This document shows positions 31,810-40,481 of a stretch of 64,000 nucleotides of DNA, piece by piece. The stretch's first letter is position 1. The number at the start of each line of letters is the position of its first letter. This DNA is from Acidiferrimicrobium sp. IK (GTDB lineage: Bacteria; Actinomycetota; Acidimicrobiia; Acidimicrobiales; Palsa-688): positions 30,926-94,925 of the forward strand of contig NZ_JAIMCB010000016.1 of the NCBI RefSeq assembly GCF_025499425.1, in the 5' to 3' direction. The position numbers and the translations under genes are program-made. The notes beneath the pieces were generated by a model, which saw only the letters and a list, made by a program, of their open reading frames with translations, did not search any database and had not been told where the DNA came from.

Positions 31810-33458
31810 GCCGGCGCGGCGCGCACGGCCGGCGCTGGGGGCGCGGCGGGCACGGACCCGGGGGCCGGGGCTGCCAGCATGTCGCGCAGCGCGAACCGCT
31901 GGATCTTGCCGGTCGCGGTCTTCGGGAGGGTGTCGACCACGTGGATCTGGCGGGGACGCTTGAAGCCGGGCAGGGTGGAGCGGCAGAACCGGGCCAGCTC
32001 GTCGGGGTCGATGCTGTGGCCGCGGCGGGGCACGACGAAGGCCACCGTCACCTCCAGGCCGTCGGCGTTGCGACTCCCGACCACCGCGGCCTCGAGGACC
32101 GCGTTGTGCTCGAGCAGTGCGCTTTCGACCTCGGCCGGCGACACCCAGATCCCGCCCGCCTTGATCATGTCGCTGTTGCGCCCGACGAAGCGGTAGTAGC
32201 CGTCCGGGCTGCGGGTGTAGACGTCGCCGGTCCGCAGCCACCCGTCGACGAACGTCGCCGCGGTCAGCTCCGGCCGCTGCCAGTACCCGTCGGCCACCGA
32301 CGGGCCCTTGACCCACAAGGCGCCGGGGGTGTCGGCCCCGGTGATCACCTGGCCGTCGTCGTCGAGGAGCCGCAGCTCGTAGCCGGCGACGGGCTCACCG
32401 GAGGTGCCGGGCCGGGTCCGGCCGGGATGGTTGGAGCAGAAGATGTGCAGCGCCTCGGTGGACCCGATGCCGTCGAGCATCTCGGTGCCGAAGTGGTCGC
32501 TGAACCGGCGGGCGACCTCGGCGGGCAGGACCTCGCCGGCGGTGACGGTGGCCCGGGCGGAGGCCAGGATCGCCGGGTCCAAGCCGACGTCGGCCATCGC
32601 CGCGCAGAACCCGGGAGGGGCGAAGAACAGCGTGGGGTGGTGGCGCGCCAGCAGCTGCGCGGCCCGGGCCGGTGTGGCCGGCTCGGGGTCGATGACCGCG
32701 GTGGCGCCCGCGCCGAGGGGGAACACCATGGCGTTGCCCAGCCCGAACGCGAAGAACAGCTTGGGCACCGAGTAGCAGACGTCTCCGGGACCGACGCCTA
32801 GCACGCTGGCCCCGTACGTCTGGCAGATGGCCCGCAGGTCGCCGTGGCGGTGGATGGCCCCCTTGGGGCGCCCGGTGGTCCCCGACGTGTACAGCCAGAA
32901 GCCGGGCGACGCGGTGGTGGTCGCCGCCGGGGCGACGGGGCGGTCGGACGCCGCGAACGCCGCCCATTCGTGGACCCGGACCCGGCCTGCGAAGGAGGCG
33001 GGGGAAGGGGGGCCGGTGACGACCGCATCGGTCAGCGCCGGGGCGCCGTCCAGTTCCAGGAGGTGGCCTCCGTAGCGGCCCGAGAGGATCACCGTCTGGG
33101 CCCCCGAGTCGACGGCGAGGGCGGCGACGTCACCGGCGCGCAGCATGGTCGACACCGGGATGGGGACTGCGCCGATCCGCAGCCCGGCCAGCAGGCAGAC
33201 CGGGAACGCCAGCTCGTCGTCGACGACCATCAGCACCCGGTCGCCGACCCCGACGCCGAGGGCCAGCAGGCCGTTGGCGGCCCGGACGGTGGCGGCCAGC
33301 AGCCCGTCGTAGGTCAGCTCCTCGTCGCCGCAGCGGAACGCCACCGCCGAGCCCCGGCCGGCCTCGACGTGCCGGTCCACCAGCCACACCGAGGCGTTGA
33401 ACGCCTCGACGTCGGCCTCTCCGCCCGGCTCCTGGTCTGGCGCGCTCGCTCCGCTCAT
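31806..33458 (-). CDS. Benzoate-CoA ligase family protein
   Basis: A 550-residue adenylate-forming ligase. It has FWLYTSGTTGRPKGAIHRH (P-loop), LFFAFGLGNAMVFPLGAGA and DGIGSTEALHIFCSNHPG, all typical of the benzoate-CoA ligase group. RTGDVYTRSPDGYYRFVGRNSDMIKAGGIWVSP and PKTATGKIQRF (catalytic Lys) close the protein. It would convert benzoate, ATP and CoA to benzoyl-CoA in the cytosol. It follows boxB by 4 bases and overlaps the hydrolase gene, so all four are one transcript. A Pro/Ala tail ends it. Confidence 0.87.
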   Translation of the reverse strand: MSGASAPDQEPGGEADVEAFNASVWLVDRHVEAGRGSAVAFRCGDEELTYDGLLAATVRAANGLLALGVGVGDRVLMVVDDELAFPVCLLAGLRIGAVPIPVSTMLRAGDVAALAVDSGAQTVILSGRYGGHLLELDGAPALTDAVVTGPPSPASFAGRVRVHEWAAFAASDRPVAPAATTTASPGFWLYTSGTTGRPKGAIHRHGDLRAICQTYGASVLGVGPGDVCYSVPKLFFAFGLGNAMVFPLGAGATAVIDPEPATPARAAQLLARHHPTLFFAPPGFCAAMADVGLDPAILASARATVTAGEVLPAEVARRFSDHFGTEMLDGIGSTEALHIFCSNHPGRTRPGTSGEPVAGYELRLLDDDGQVITGADTPGALWVKGPSVADGYWQRPELTAATFVDGWLRTGDVYTRSPDGYYRFVGRNSDMIKAGGIWVSPAEVESALLEHNAVLEAAVVGSRNADGLEVTVAFVVPRRGHSIDPDELARFCRSTLPGFKRPRQIHVVDTLPKTATGKIQRFALRDMLAAPAPGSVPAAPPAPAVRAAPA

Positions 33459-33462
33459 CGCC

Positions 33463-34872
33463 TCAGGCCCGGACGTACTCGAACTCGACCGGCTTGGTGG
33501 CGATGCCCGTCGCCGGCGGGGCCACCCAGCTGGCCATCTTCCCCGGCTCGGTGACGGGCACCATCAGGGACGTGACGTGGGCCCGGTCGCCGTCGGAGGG
33601 CAGCCACCGGTCGCGGCTGGCCTGCCATTCGTCGGCGCTGACCAGGCGCCCGTCGGGGGTGATGGAGGATCCGCCGAAGGCGCCGACGGCGCGGTGGAAG
33701 CCGACGTGGGGCAGGGTCAGCTCCAGGCCGACGGGGGCCAGGATCCGGTTCCAGCGGTCGACCCCCTTCTGGCAGTCGTCGGTGTAGTCGCTGCGCAGCC
33801 CCAAGTTGAGCGCCGAGAGGGCCGCCACGGTGCGGGTGGCGATCCGCCCGTCGGCCACCTCGGGGGTCTCTACTTCGGCGTCGCGCAGCTGGTGGTCGTC
33901 GTCTCGCCTGGACTCCTGGAAGCGCCCCTTGAGCCCGGCCGCGAAGTAGTTGGCCGCGTTGGTCGACGTCTCGGCGCCGAAGAGGTCGAGCGAGACGCTG
34001 TAGTGCAAGTTGAGGTACCGCTGCAGGGTGTCGATGTTGATCCCGCCGTAGGGCGCCACGTCGGTGGTGTCGTGGGCCTGCATCAGCTCGACGGTGCGCT
34101 GCACCACCCGGCCGATGCCGCCGGCGCCCACGAACATGTGGTGGGCTTCCTCCTTGAGCATGAACTGGCAGGTGCGGGCCAGCGGATCGAACCCGCTCTC
34201 GGCCAGCGACGCCAGCTGGAACTTGCCGTCGCGGTCGGTGAAGTAGGTGAACATGAAAAACGACAGCCAGTCCGGCGTCGGCTCGTTGAACGCCCCGAGG
34301 ATGCGGGGGTTGTCGGCGTCACCGGAGTGGCGCTCGAGGAGCATGTCGGCCTCGTCGCGCCCGTCACGACCGAAGTAGGCGTGCAGCAGGTAGACCATCG
34401 CCCACAGGTGCCGGCCCTCTTCCACGTTGATCTGGAACAGGTTGCGCATGTCGTAGAGGCTGGGGGCGGTGGAGCACAGGTGCCGCTGCTGCTCGACCGA
34501 CGCCGGCTCGGTGTCGCCTTGGACCACGATCAGCCGGCGCAGGTCGGAGCGGAACTCGCCGGGCACGTCGGACCACACCGGCTCGCCCTTGCGGTCACCG
34601 AAACCGACGCGGCGGTCCGGCTCGGGGTCGGCGAGGAAGATCCCCCACCGGTAGTCGGGCATCTTCACGTAGTCGAAGTTGGCCCAGCCGTCCTTGCCGA
34701 CCGAGACCGCGGTGCGCAGGTAGACGTCGTCGTCTTGGTGGGCTACTGGCCCCATCTGCTTCCACCACTCGATGAACTGCGGCTGCCACCGCTCGAGCGC
34801 CCGCTGCAGCTTGCGGTCGCCGGCCAGGCCGACGTTGTTGGGGATCTTGTCGTTGAGGTCGATCGCAGACAT
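33463..34872 (-). CDS. boxB: Benzoyl-CoA 2,3-epoxidase subunit BoxB
   Basis: A 469-residue diiron monooxygenase component. It forms 2,3-epoxybenzoyl-CoA from benzoyl-CoA with O2 and electrons, the second step of aerobic CoA-thioester benzoate breakdown. The six iron ligands expected for BoxB are visible: Glu122, Glu152 and His155 (VEEGRHLW), Asp213, and Glu242 with His245 (KEEAHHMF). Length is family-typical. It sits 7 bases after boxC. Its usual reductase partner BoxA is not in the window, so the electron donor is unknown. Confidence 0.93.
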   Translation of the reverse strand: MSAIDLNDKIPNNVGLAGDRKLQRALERWQPQFIEWWKQMGPVAHQDDDVYLRTAVSVGKDGWANFDYVKMPDYRWGIFLADPEPDRRVGFGDRKGEPVWSDVPGEFRSDLRRLIVVQGDTEPASVEQQRHLCSTAPSLYDMRNLFQINVEEGRHLWAMVYLLHAYFGRDGRDEADMLLERHSGDADNPRILGAFNEPTPDWLSFFMFTYFTDRDGKFQLASLAESGFDPLARTCQFMLKEEAHHMFVGAGGIGRVVQRTVELMQAHDTTDVAPYGGINIDTLQRYLNLHYSVSLDLFGAETSTNAANYFAAGLKGRFQESRRDDDHQLRDAEVETPEVADGRIATRTVAALSALNLGLRSDYTDDCQKGVDRWNRILAPVGLELTLPHVGFHRAVGAFGGSSITPDGRLVSADEWQASRDRWLPSDGDRAHVTSLMVPVTEPGKMASWVAPPATGIATKPVEFEYVRA

Positions 34873-34879
34873 GACGGGT

Positions 34880-36550
34880 TCAGACTCGCTTCCGGTCGTA
34901 GGACGGGCGCGAACCGGTGCCGTAGCGGCGCAGCGCGCCGTCGGGCCCGGACGCGTTGGGGCGCACGAAGATCCAGTTCTGCCAGGCCGACAGGCGGGCG
35001 AAGATCTTGGTCTCGGCCGTCTCGGGCCCGACGAAGCGCAGGTTGGCCTCCAAGCCGGTGAGGGCGTCGGGGGAGAACGCGGCCCGCTCCTCGAGCGTCA
35101 CGCGGATCTCGTCGTCCCAGTCGATGTCGTCGGGAGCGAAGGTCACCAACCCCAGCTCGAGGCACTCCGAGGCGAGCAGCTCCTTGCCGAACGCGGCCCG
35201 GCACGCCGCCAGGGCGTCGTCGTGGCCCCAGAACCGGCTCTCCAGGCGCGACAGCCCGTTGCCCATCGGGTACCGGCCGTCGTTGGCCGCGGTGAGGGTC
35301 AGCGCCGGCGCCGGCAGGTCGCGACCCTCGAACGTGCCGTCGAGCATGAAACTGCGGTCCGCGGCCAGGGCCAGCTCGCCCAGCGTGCCGGCGAAGCAGC
35401 TGCCCGGCTCGATCAGCGCGATCAGGGTGCGGGCCGACACGTCGAGGCGCTTGAGGGTCCGGGCCCAGTAGGCCCGGATCTCCCGGACCAGCCAGTGCCC
35501 GGAGTGCTCGTCGAGCACGTCGTCGACCGCCGCCAGCGCATCCCGGTCGCCCTCGGTGTGCAGCACCCAGGTGCCGATCTCGGGCTCGTTGAACCGCATC
35601 CGCAAGATCGCGTCGTCGAGCTCCCGGCAGGAGGCCAGCGCCCACCCGTCGGCGCCGGCCGCCACCAGCTCCTCGGGGGTCGAGGGCTGCGGGCCGGCGG
35701 GGCCCCGGACCACGATGTGAGCGGCGCCCAGCTCCCGGTCGATGTCGACCGACACGTGCCGGTAGGCCAGGCCGCCGGCGGTGACCTTCCGGTCGAGGGG
35801 GGTGAGGGTCACCCCGGGGCCGCCGGGCCGGTCGGACGCCGCGGCCCGGGCCGCGGCGCGCTCGCGGACGTGCTCGGCGAACGCGGAGCGGGGGGCCACC
35901 GAGTCGACCAGCCCCCACTCGACGGCCTGGGCCCCCCGCACGCCTTCGCTGCGGGTGGCGAACACGTCGGCCAGATCGCGGCGCACCTTGCGCTTGTCGA
36001 CCACCCGGGTCAGGCCGCCGGTGCCGGGCAGGACGCCGAGGAGCGGCACCTCGGGGAGGGAGACCGTCGAGCTTCGGTCGTCGATCAGGATGATCTCGTC
36101 GCAGGCCAACGCCAGCTCGTAGCCACCGCCGGCCGCGGTGCCGTTGATGGCCGCCAGCCACACCTGACGAGACGTCGACGTCGCGTCCTCGATGCCGTTG
36201 CGGGTCTCGTTGGTGAACTTGCAGAAGTTGACCTTGTGGTTGTGGGTCGCCCCGGCCAGCATCTGGATGTTGGCGCCGGCGCAGAACACCTTGTCCAAGC
36301 CGCCGGTGACCACCACCACCCGGACCTCGGGATGCTCGAAGCGCAACCGCTGGACGATGTCGTACAGCTCGATGTCAACCGACAGGTCATAGGAGTTGAG
36401 CTTCAGCTCGTAGTCGTCGCGCAACCCGCCCTCAGGGTCGACGGCCATGGTCACCGTCGCCGTCGGACCGTCCAGGTCGAGCCGCCAGTGGCGCCAGCGC
36501 CCCGCCTCGGTGTCGAAGGAGATCTCCCCGTCGTCCGCCATATCGCCCAT
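34880..36550 (-). CDS. boxC: 2,3-epoxybenzoyl-CoA dihydrolase BoxC
   Basis: A 556-residue two-part crotonase-superfamily enzyme that opens the epoxide ring to 3,4-dehydroadipyl-CoA semialdehyde and formate. Visible are DPEGGLRDDYELKLNSYDLSVDIEL, GGLDKVFCAGANIQML, AAINGTAAGGGYELALACDEI, a second module with RFNEPEIGTWVLHTEGD and EPGSCFAGTLGELALAADR, and FGKELLASECLELGLVTFAPDDIDW. ATG at 36550 follows GGGGAGGACACCG, so it is preferred over GTG at 36580. First gene of boxC-boxB-ligase-hydrolase. The promoter probably lies at 36581-36610. Confidence 0.93.
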   Translation of the reverse strand: MGDMADDGEISFDTEAGRWRHWRLDLDGPTATVTMAVDPEGGLRDDYELKLNSYDLSVDIELYDIVQRLRFEHPEVRVVVVTGGLDKVFCAGANIQMLAGATHNHKVNFCKFTNETRNGIEDATSTSRQVWLAAINGTAAGGGYELALACDEIILIDDRSSTVSLPEVPLLGVLPGTGGLTRVVDKRKVRRDLADVFATRSEGVRGAQAVEWGLVDSVAPRSAFAEHVRERAAARAAASDRPGGPGVTLTPLDRKVTAGGLAYRHVSVDIDRELGAAHIVVRGPAGPQPSTPEELVAAGADGWALASCRELDDAILRMRFNEPEIGTWVLHTEGDRDALAAVDDVLDEHSGHWLVREIRAYWARTLKRLDVSARTLIALIEPGSCFAGTLGELALAADRSFMLDGTFEGRDLPAPALTLTAANDGRYPMGNGLSRLESRFWGHDDALAACRAAFGKELLASECLELGLVTFAPDDIDWDDEIRVTLEERAAFSPDALTGLEANLRFVGPETAETKIFARLSAWQNWIFVRPNASGPDGALRRYGTGSRPSYDRKRV

Positions 36551-36580
36551 CGGTGTCCTCCCCGGAGTAACGTAGGTCAC

Positions 36581-36610
36581 ATTCTACAACCTGATGACGA
36601 CATTCGGCAA
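36581..36610 (-). promoter_or_regulatory. boxC promoter overlapping two direct repeats
   Basis: Minus strand TTGCCG (36610-36605) and TAGAAT (36586-36581) form a -35/-10 pair with an 18-base spacer. Both lie inside direct repeats TTGNNGAATGT (36610-36600 and 36589-36579) spaced 21 bases, two helical turns apart. The repeats are candidate PaaX-family operators. Confidence 0.5.
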
Positions 36611-37441
36611 GACGTAGCACAATTCGGGTCGAGGCCCCGGGCCGGGAGCAGCGGCAAGGCTCTGCTGCTCACGGTGCTCGGCGAGTTCGTGCTGCCCGCC
36701 GGCGGCGCGGCGTGGACCGCCACGCTGGTGCAGTCCATGGCGGCGATCGGCATCGCCGAGAAGAACGCCCGTCAGGCGATCGCCCGCCTGGCCGACCAGG
36801 GCCTGATCGTCAGCCACCGCGCCGGGCGGCGGGTCCGCTGGCAGCTGAGCGACGACGGGCGGGCGCTGCTCACCCAGGGCGCCGCCCGGATCTACGGGTT
36901 CTTGACCGAGCGGGCCACGTGGGACGGCCGGTGGCTGGTCGTCACCTTCTCCGTGCCCGAGGAGCAGCGAGCCCGGCGCCACCTCCTGCGCCAGCAGCTG
37001 GGCTTCGCCGGGTTCGGTTTCCCCGGCGCCGGCGTGGCGGTGTCCACTCACCTCGACCGGGAGGCGGTGGCGGTCGCCGCGCTGCGCAACCTCGGGATCG
37101 ACGACGGGGCCATGGTGTTCCGGGGTGAGGCCGGCGCGCTGGCCGGTGACGCCGAGCTGGTCCGGCGGGCGTGGGACCTCGACGACCTGGGCCGGTCCTA
37201 CGAGCAGTTCCTGCAGCGCTTCGGCGGGCTGCGCCCCGACGGGGAGCGCGAGGCGCTAGCCGCCCTCACCCACCTGGTCCACGAATGGCGGCGTTTCCCC
37301 TTCGTCGACCCGGAGCTGCCGGCCGACCTGCTGCCGGCCGGCTGGCCCGGCCAGCGGGCCCGGCAGCTCTTCGACGGGTGCCACTCGGAGTGGGTCGCTC
37401 CGGCGCGCGCCTGGTTCGCCGCCGCCGACCGCGTGGACTGA
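36602..37441 (+). CDS. PaaX family transcriptional regulator (start unresolved)
   Basis: A protein of about 279 residues. The winged-helix region reads SGKALLLTVLGEFVLPAGGAAWTATLVQSMAAIGIAEKNARQAIARLADQGLIVSHRAGRRVRW, followed by WDGRWLVVTFSVPEEQRARRHLLRQQLGFAGFG, both typical of PaaX/phenylacetyl-CoA-responsive repressors. The family usually binds an aryl-CoA and represses ring-degradation genes; here divergent boxC is the likely target. No in-frame ATG, GTG or TTG exists between the boxC start and residue 'LLLTV'. I placed the boundary at an ATT (36602). A nearby ATG (36594) is out of frame. Either a rare start codon or an indel is involved. Confidence 0.8.
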   Translation: MRQDVAQFGSRPRAGSSGKALLLTVLGEFVLPAGGAAWTATLVQSMAAIGIAEKNARQAIARLADQGLIVSHRAGRRVRWQLSDDGRALLTQGAARIYGFLTERATWDGRWLVVTFSVPEEQRARRHLLRQQLGFAGFGFPGAGVAVSTHLDREAVAVAALRNLGIDDGAMVFRGEAGALAGDAELVRRAWDLDDLGRSYEQFLQRFGGLRPDGEREALAALTHLVHEWRRFPFVDPELPADLLPAGWPGQRARQLFDGCHSEWVAPARAWFAAADRVD

Positions 37442-37488
37442 CCGGTGGGGCCGGGCGCCCGGGTGGCCGGTACCGTGGTGGGAGCACC

Positions 37489-39060
37489 ATGAACGATCCG
37501 ACCCCCACTGCGCAGGCCGCCCGCCGGCGGACCTTCGCCATCATCAGCCACCCCGACGCCGGCAAGACCACGCTCACCGAGAAGTTCTTGCTCTACGCGG
37601 GGGCCATCCAGGAGGCCGGCGCGGTCAAGGCCCAAGCCGGCCGGCGCCGGGCCACGTCGGACTGGATGGCCCTCGAGCAGCAGCGGGGCATCTCGATCAG
37701 CTCCACGGTGCTGCAGTTCGACTACCGGGACCACGTGGTCAACCTGCTCGACACGCCAGGCCACCGCGACTTCTCGGAGGACACCTACCGGGTCCTGGCC
37801 GCGGCCGACGCGGCGATCATGGTCCTCGACTCGGCGCGCGGCGTCGAGCCTCAGACCCTCAAGCTGTTCGAGGTGTGCCGCAGCCGGCGCCTGCCGGTGC
37901 TCACGTTCCTCAACAAGATGGACCGCCCCGGCCTGGAGCCGCTGGCGCTGCTCGACGAGATCGAGGAGCAGATCGGGCTGCGCCCGACCCCGGTCACCTG
38001 GCCCGTCGGCGACCCGGGCAGCTTCCGGGGGGTCATCGACCGGCGCAGCGGCGGCTTCGTGCGCTTCACCCGCACCGAGCGGGGCAGCACCGCGGCCGGC
38101 GAGGAGGAGCTCGACGCCGAGCAGGCCGCGTCCGAGCTGGGAACGGCGTGGGAGCGGGCCCTCGACGAGTGCGCTCTGCTCGACGAGGTCGGCGCGGTCG
38201 TCGACCAGAAGTCGTTCCTGGCCGGCGAGTCCACCCCGGTGTTCGTCGGTTCGGCGATCACCAACTTCGGGGTCCGTCACCTCCTCGACGCCATCATCGA
38301 CCTGGCCCCCTCCCCCGCCCCCCAGCTCGACGCCGACGAGAACCCCCGCCCGCTCGACTCTCCCTGCTCCGGCTTCGTGTTCAAGGTCCAGGCCAACATG
38401 AACCCGGCCCACCGCGACCACGTCGCGTTCGTGCGGATCTGCTCGGGGCACTTCGAGCGGGGGATGACCCTGATCCACCAGCCGACCAGCAAGCCCTTCG
38501 CCACCAAGTACGCCTCGTCGGTGTTCGGCGCGGAGCGTATGACCGTCGAGGACGCCTGGCCCGGCGACGTCATCGGGCTGGTCAACGCCAGCGGCCTTCG
38601 CATCGGCGACTCCCTGTACCTGGACACGCCGGTGGTGTTCCCGAGGATCCCAGCGTTCCCGCCGGAGCTGATCGCGTCCGCTCACAGCAAGGACGTGTCA
38701 CGTCACAAGCAGTTCCGGAGAGGCCTGGAGCAGCTGGAGCAGGAGGGCGTGGTGCAGGTCCTCCACCGAGTCAACGACCCCCAACCGGTCCTCGCCGCGG
38801 TCGGCCAGATGCAGTTCGAGGTGTTCGCCCACCGGATGGCCCACGAGTTCAACGCTCCCGTCGAGATGGGGTCCTACTCGCAGCGCACCGTGCGCCTCAC
38901 CGACGGGCCGACCGCCGAGCATCTGAAGGGGTACACGGTGGTGCAGGTCCTCGAGCGCAGCGACGGCGCGTTGCTGGCCATGTTCGAGTCCCCGTACTTC
39001 CTGGCCCGCATGGAGTCGGACCACCCCGACTGGGTGCTGACCCCCATCCTGACCACCTAG
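37489..39060 (+). CDS. prfC: Peptide chain release factor 3
   Basis: A 523-residue translational GTPase. G1 is ISHPDAGKTTLTEK near residue 20, G2 RGISISSTVLQF, G3 LLDTPGHRDF, and G4 NKMDRPG. The RF3-specific parts follow: PVTWPVGDPGSFRGVIDR, GSAITNFGVRHLLDAI, and the C-terminal domain with QFEVFAHRMAHEFNAPV and LARMESDHPDWVLTPI. It recycles RF1/RF2 from the ribosome after termination. ATG at 37489 follows GTGGGAG. It is 47 bases downstream of the PaaX gene. RF3 is not universal in actinobacteria. Confidence 0.93.
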   Translation: MNDPTPTAQAARRRTFAIISHPDAGKTTLTEKFLLYAGAIQEAGAVKAQAGRRRATSDWMALEQQRGISISSTVLQFDYRDHVVNLLDTPGHRDFSEDTYRVLAAADAAIMVLDSARGVEPQTLKLFEVCRSRRLPVLTFLNKMDRPGLEPLALLDEIEEQIGLRPTPVTWPVGDPGSFRGVIDRRSGGFVRFTRTERGSTAAGEEELDAEQAASELGTAWERALDECALLDEVGAVVDQKSFLAGESTPVFVGSAITNFGVRHLLDAIIDLAPSPAPQLDADENPRPLDSPCSGFVFKVQANMNPAHRDHVAFVRICSGHFERGMTLIHQPTSKPFATKYASSVFGAERMTVEDAWPGDVIGLVNASGLRIGDSLYLDTPVVFPRIPAFPPELIASAHSKDVSRHKQFRRGLEQLEQEGVVQVLHRVNDPQPVLAAVGQMQFEVFAHRMAHEFNAPVEMGSYSQRTVRLTDGPTAEHLKGYTVVQVLERSDGALLAMFESPYFLARMESDHPDWVLTPILTT

Positions 39061-39064
39061 CGGC

Positions 39065-39084
39065 CCGGCCCTTTTCCCGGCCGG
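39065..39084. terminator. Possible prfC terminator hairpin
   Basis: A 6-bp stem CCGGCC/GGCCGG with loop CTTTTCCC begins 4 bases after the prfC stop. No long T-run follows immediately, so strength is uncertain. Confidence 0.4.
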
Positions 39085-39097
39085 ACGGCTTACCGGT

Positions 39098-39115
39098 ATA
39101 TTAGTGAGCGATTTT
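39098..39115. promoter_or_regulatory. Regulon operator A, before enoyl-CoA hydratase
   Basis: ATATTAG-TGAG-CGATTTT fits the shared palindrome AAAATMG-N4-CKATTTT. It lies 23 bases before the TTG start at 39139 and overlaps the TATATT -10-like sequence. Confidence 0.6.
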
Positions 39116-39138
39116 TTGGACCACCCAGGGGAGCCGAG

Positions 39139-39924
39139 TTGACGACCACCACGTTCGAGACCATCGAGTTCGAGGTCTCCGACCACATCGCGACGATCAC
39201 CCTCAACCGCCCCGACAAGCTCAACTCGTTCAACGAAACCATGGCCGGGGAGATGACTGAGGTTTGGGAGGCGGTGAGAGACGAGGACGACGTCCACGTC
39301 GCGGTGCTCCAGGCCAACGGCGACCGGGCGTTCTGCACCGGCATCGATATCAAGGCCGGTGCGTGGTGGATCGGGCAGAACATCTGGAACCAGGTGGACC
39401 CGGGGGCGTTCCTCGGCCCCAAGCACCACAAGGTCTGGAAGCCGGTCATCGCTGCGGTCAACGGCATGTGCGCCGGCGGTGGCCAGTACTTCGTCAACGA
39501 ATCGGACATCGTGATCTGCTCCGAGGATGCCCAGTTCTTCGATCCCCATGCCAACGGAGGGATCGTCTCCGCGCTGGAACCGATCGGCCTTCTACACCGG
39601 GGGGTTCCGCTCGGGGACGTGCTCCGCTGGGCGCTCACCGGCAACGAGGAGCGCATCGGCGCCGAGACCGCCCTGCGGCTGGGCTTGGTCAGCGAGGTCG
39701 TCCCGACCGCTTCACTGCGTACCCGGGCCCGGGAGCTGGCCGACGGCATCGCCCGCCGCCGCCCCGAGGCGGTGCAGGGCACGGTCCGGGCCATCTGGGA
39801 GGCCCTGGAGATGACCCGGACGATGGCCCTGCAAAACGGCTTGGCCTACACCCATATCGGCAACCCCCGGCCGGGGGAGGCCCGCTCGACCTTCCCTTTG
39901 GAGCGTCCGACCGAGATCCGCTAG
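39139..39924 (+). CDS. Enoyl-CoA hydratase/isomerase family protein
   Basis: A 261-residue crotonase. It shows ATITLNRPDKLNSFNETM, DRAFCTGIDIKAG (first oxyanion loop) and AAVNGMCAGGGQYFVNESDIVICSEDAQFFDPHA. An aromatic insert (AWWIGQNIWNQVDPG) follows the first oxyanion loop and could shape a pocket for a bulky acyl group. TTG at 39139 follows GGGGAG. It carries its own operator A and is followed 73 bases later by a small unknown gene. Substrate not assigned. Confidence 0.85.
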   Translation: MTTTTFETIEFEVSDHIATITLNRPDKLNSFNETMAGEMTEVWEAVRDEDDVHVAVLQANGDRAFCTGIDIKAGAWWIGQNIWNQVDPGAFLGPKHHKVWKPVIAAVNGMCAGGGQYFVNESDIVICSEDAQFFDPHANGGIVSALEPIGLLHRGVPLGDVLRWALTGNEERIGAETALRLGLVSEVVPTASLRTRARELADGIARRRPEAVQGTVRAIWEALEMTRTMALQNGLAYTHIGNPRPGEARSTFPLERPTEIR

Positions 39925-39997
39925 TGCTCCGGGGTCGGTGGTCCTTGTTCCAGGGCGATAGGTTCAATCATTCAGTCGCAACACGTGGAGGACAGAA

Positions 39998-40306
39998 GTG
40001 GACTTGAAGCCTGGATCGCGCTGGCGTAGCGCAGTGTGTGACACCGAGGTCATCACGGTGCGCGCCCCGAGCGGCCCGGTCAGCTTGGCCTGTGGCGGAG
40101 TCGAGATGATCGCGTACGGCACGGAACCGCCGGCAGGAGCAGTGATCGATCCCGACAAGGCCGGCGGCACCCAACTGGGCAAACGCTACGCAGACGACGC
40201 AGGGACCCTGGAGCTGCTCTGCACCAAGGGCGGCGCGGGCACCCTCACCGTCGACGGGGTAGTGATACCGATTAAGGACGCCAAACCCCTCCCCTCGTCC
40301 GACTGA
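39998..40306 (+). CDS. Hypothetical 102-residue protein
   Basis: A small soluble protein beginning MDLKPGSRWRSAVCDTEVITVRAPSGPVSLACGG, with two Cys, and ending in LELLCTKGGAGTLTVDGVVIPI. GTG at 39998 follows GGAGGACAGAA. The pattern RWxSAVCDTEV recurs, as I recall, in small actinobacterial proteins encoded near acyl-CoA genes, but I cannot name a family. Possibly a minor partner of the flanking catabolic enzymes. The 175 bases after it hold only operator B. Confidence 0.6.
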   Translation: MDLKPGSRWRSAVCDTEVITVRAPSGPVSLACGGVEMIAYGTEPPAGAVIDPDKAGGTQLGKRYADDAGTLELLCTKGGAGTLTVDGVVIPIKDAKPLPSSD

Positions 40307-40444
40307 CGACCGCTCCCGAGGGGTGGGTCGGCTACGAGCTGACCAAGTGACGGGCCGGCGACATCGCGCGCATCACCGGTGCCGCCCGAGGGCAGGGGGC
40401 CAGCCGAGGCGGTGACCTGTTAGCTGTTCGTCCCCGGTGTGACT

Positions 40445-40462
40445 AAAATAGGTGGCGACTTA
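40445..40462. promoter_or_regulatory. Regulon operator B, before cytochrome P450
   Basis: AAAATAG-GTGG-CGACTTA fits AAAATMG-N4-CKATTTT, with a perfect left half and a degenerate right half. It lies 19 bases before the P450 start. Confidence 0.6.
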
Positions 40463-40481
40463 GTTTCCACAGGGGGGATCA

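Noticed and set aside
34772..36601. Long open frame antisense to boxC, continuous with the PaaX frame
   Set aside because: It runs through the boxC coding strand and shows only Arg/Gly/Val/His-rich composition of antisense high-GC DNA; PaaX similarity starts near 36650.
36594..36617. ATG start for PaaX at 36594
   Set aside because: It is in a different frame and meets TAG after seven codons.
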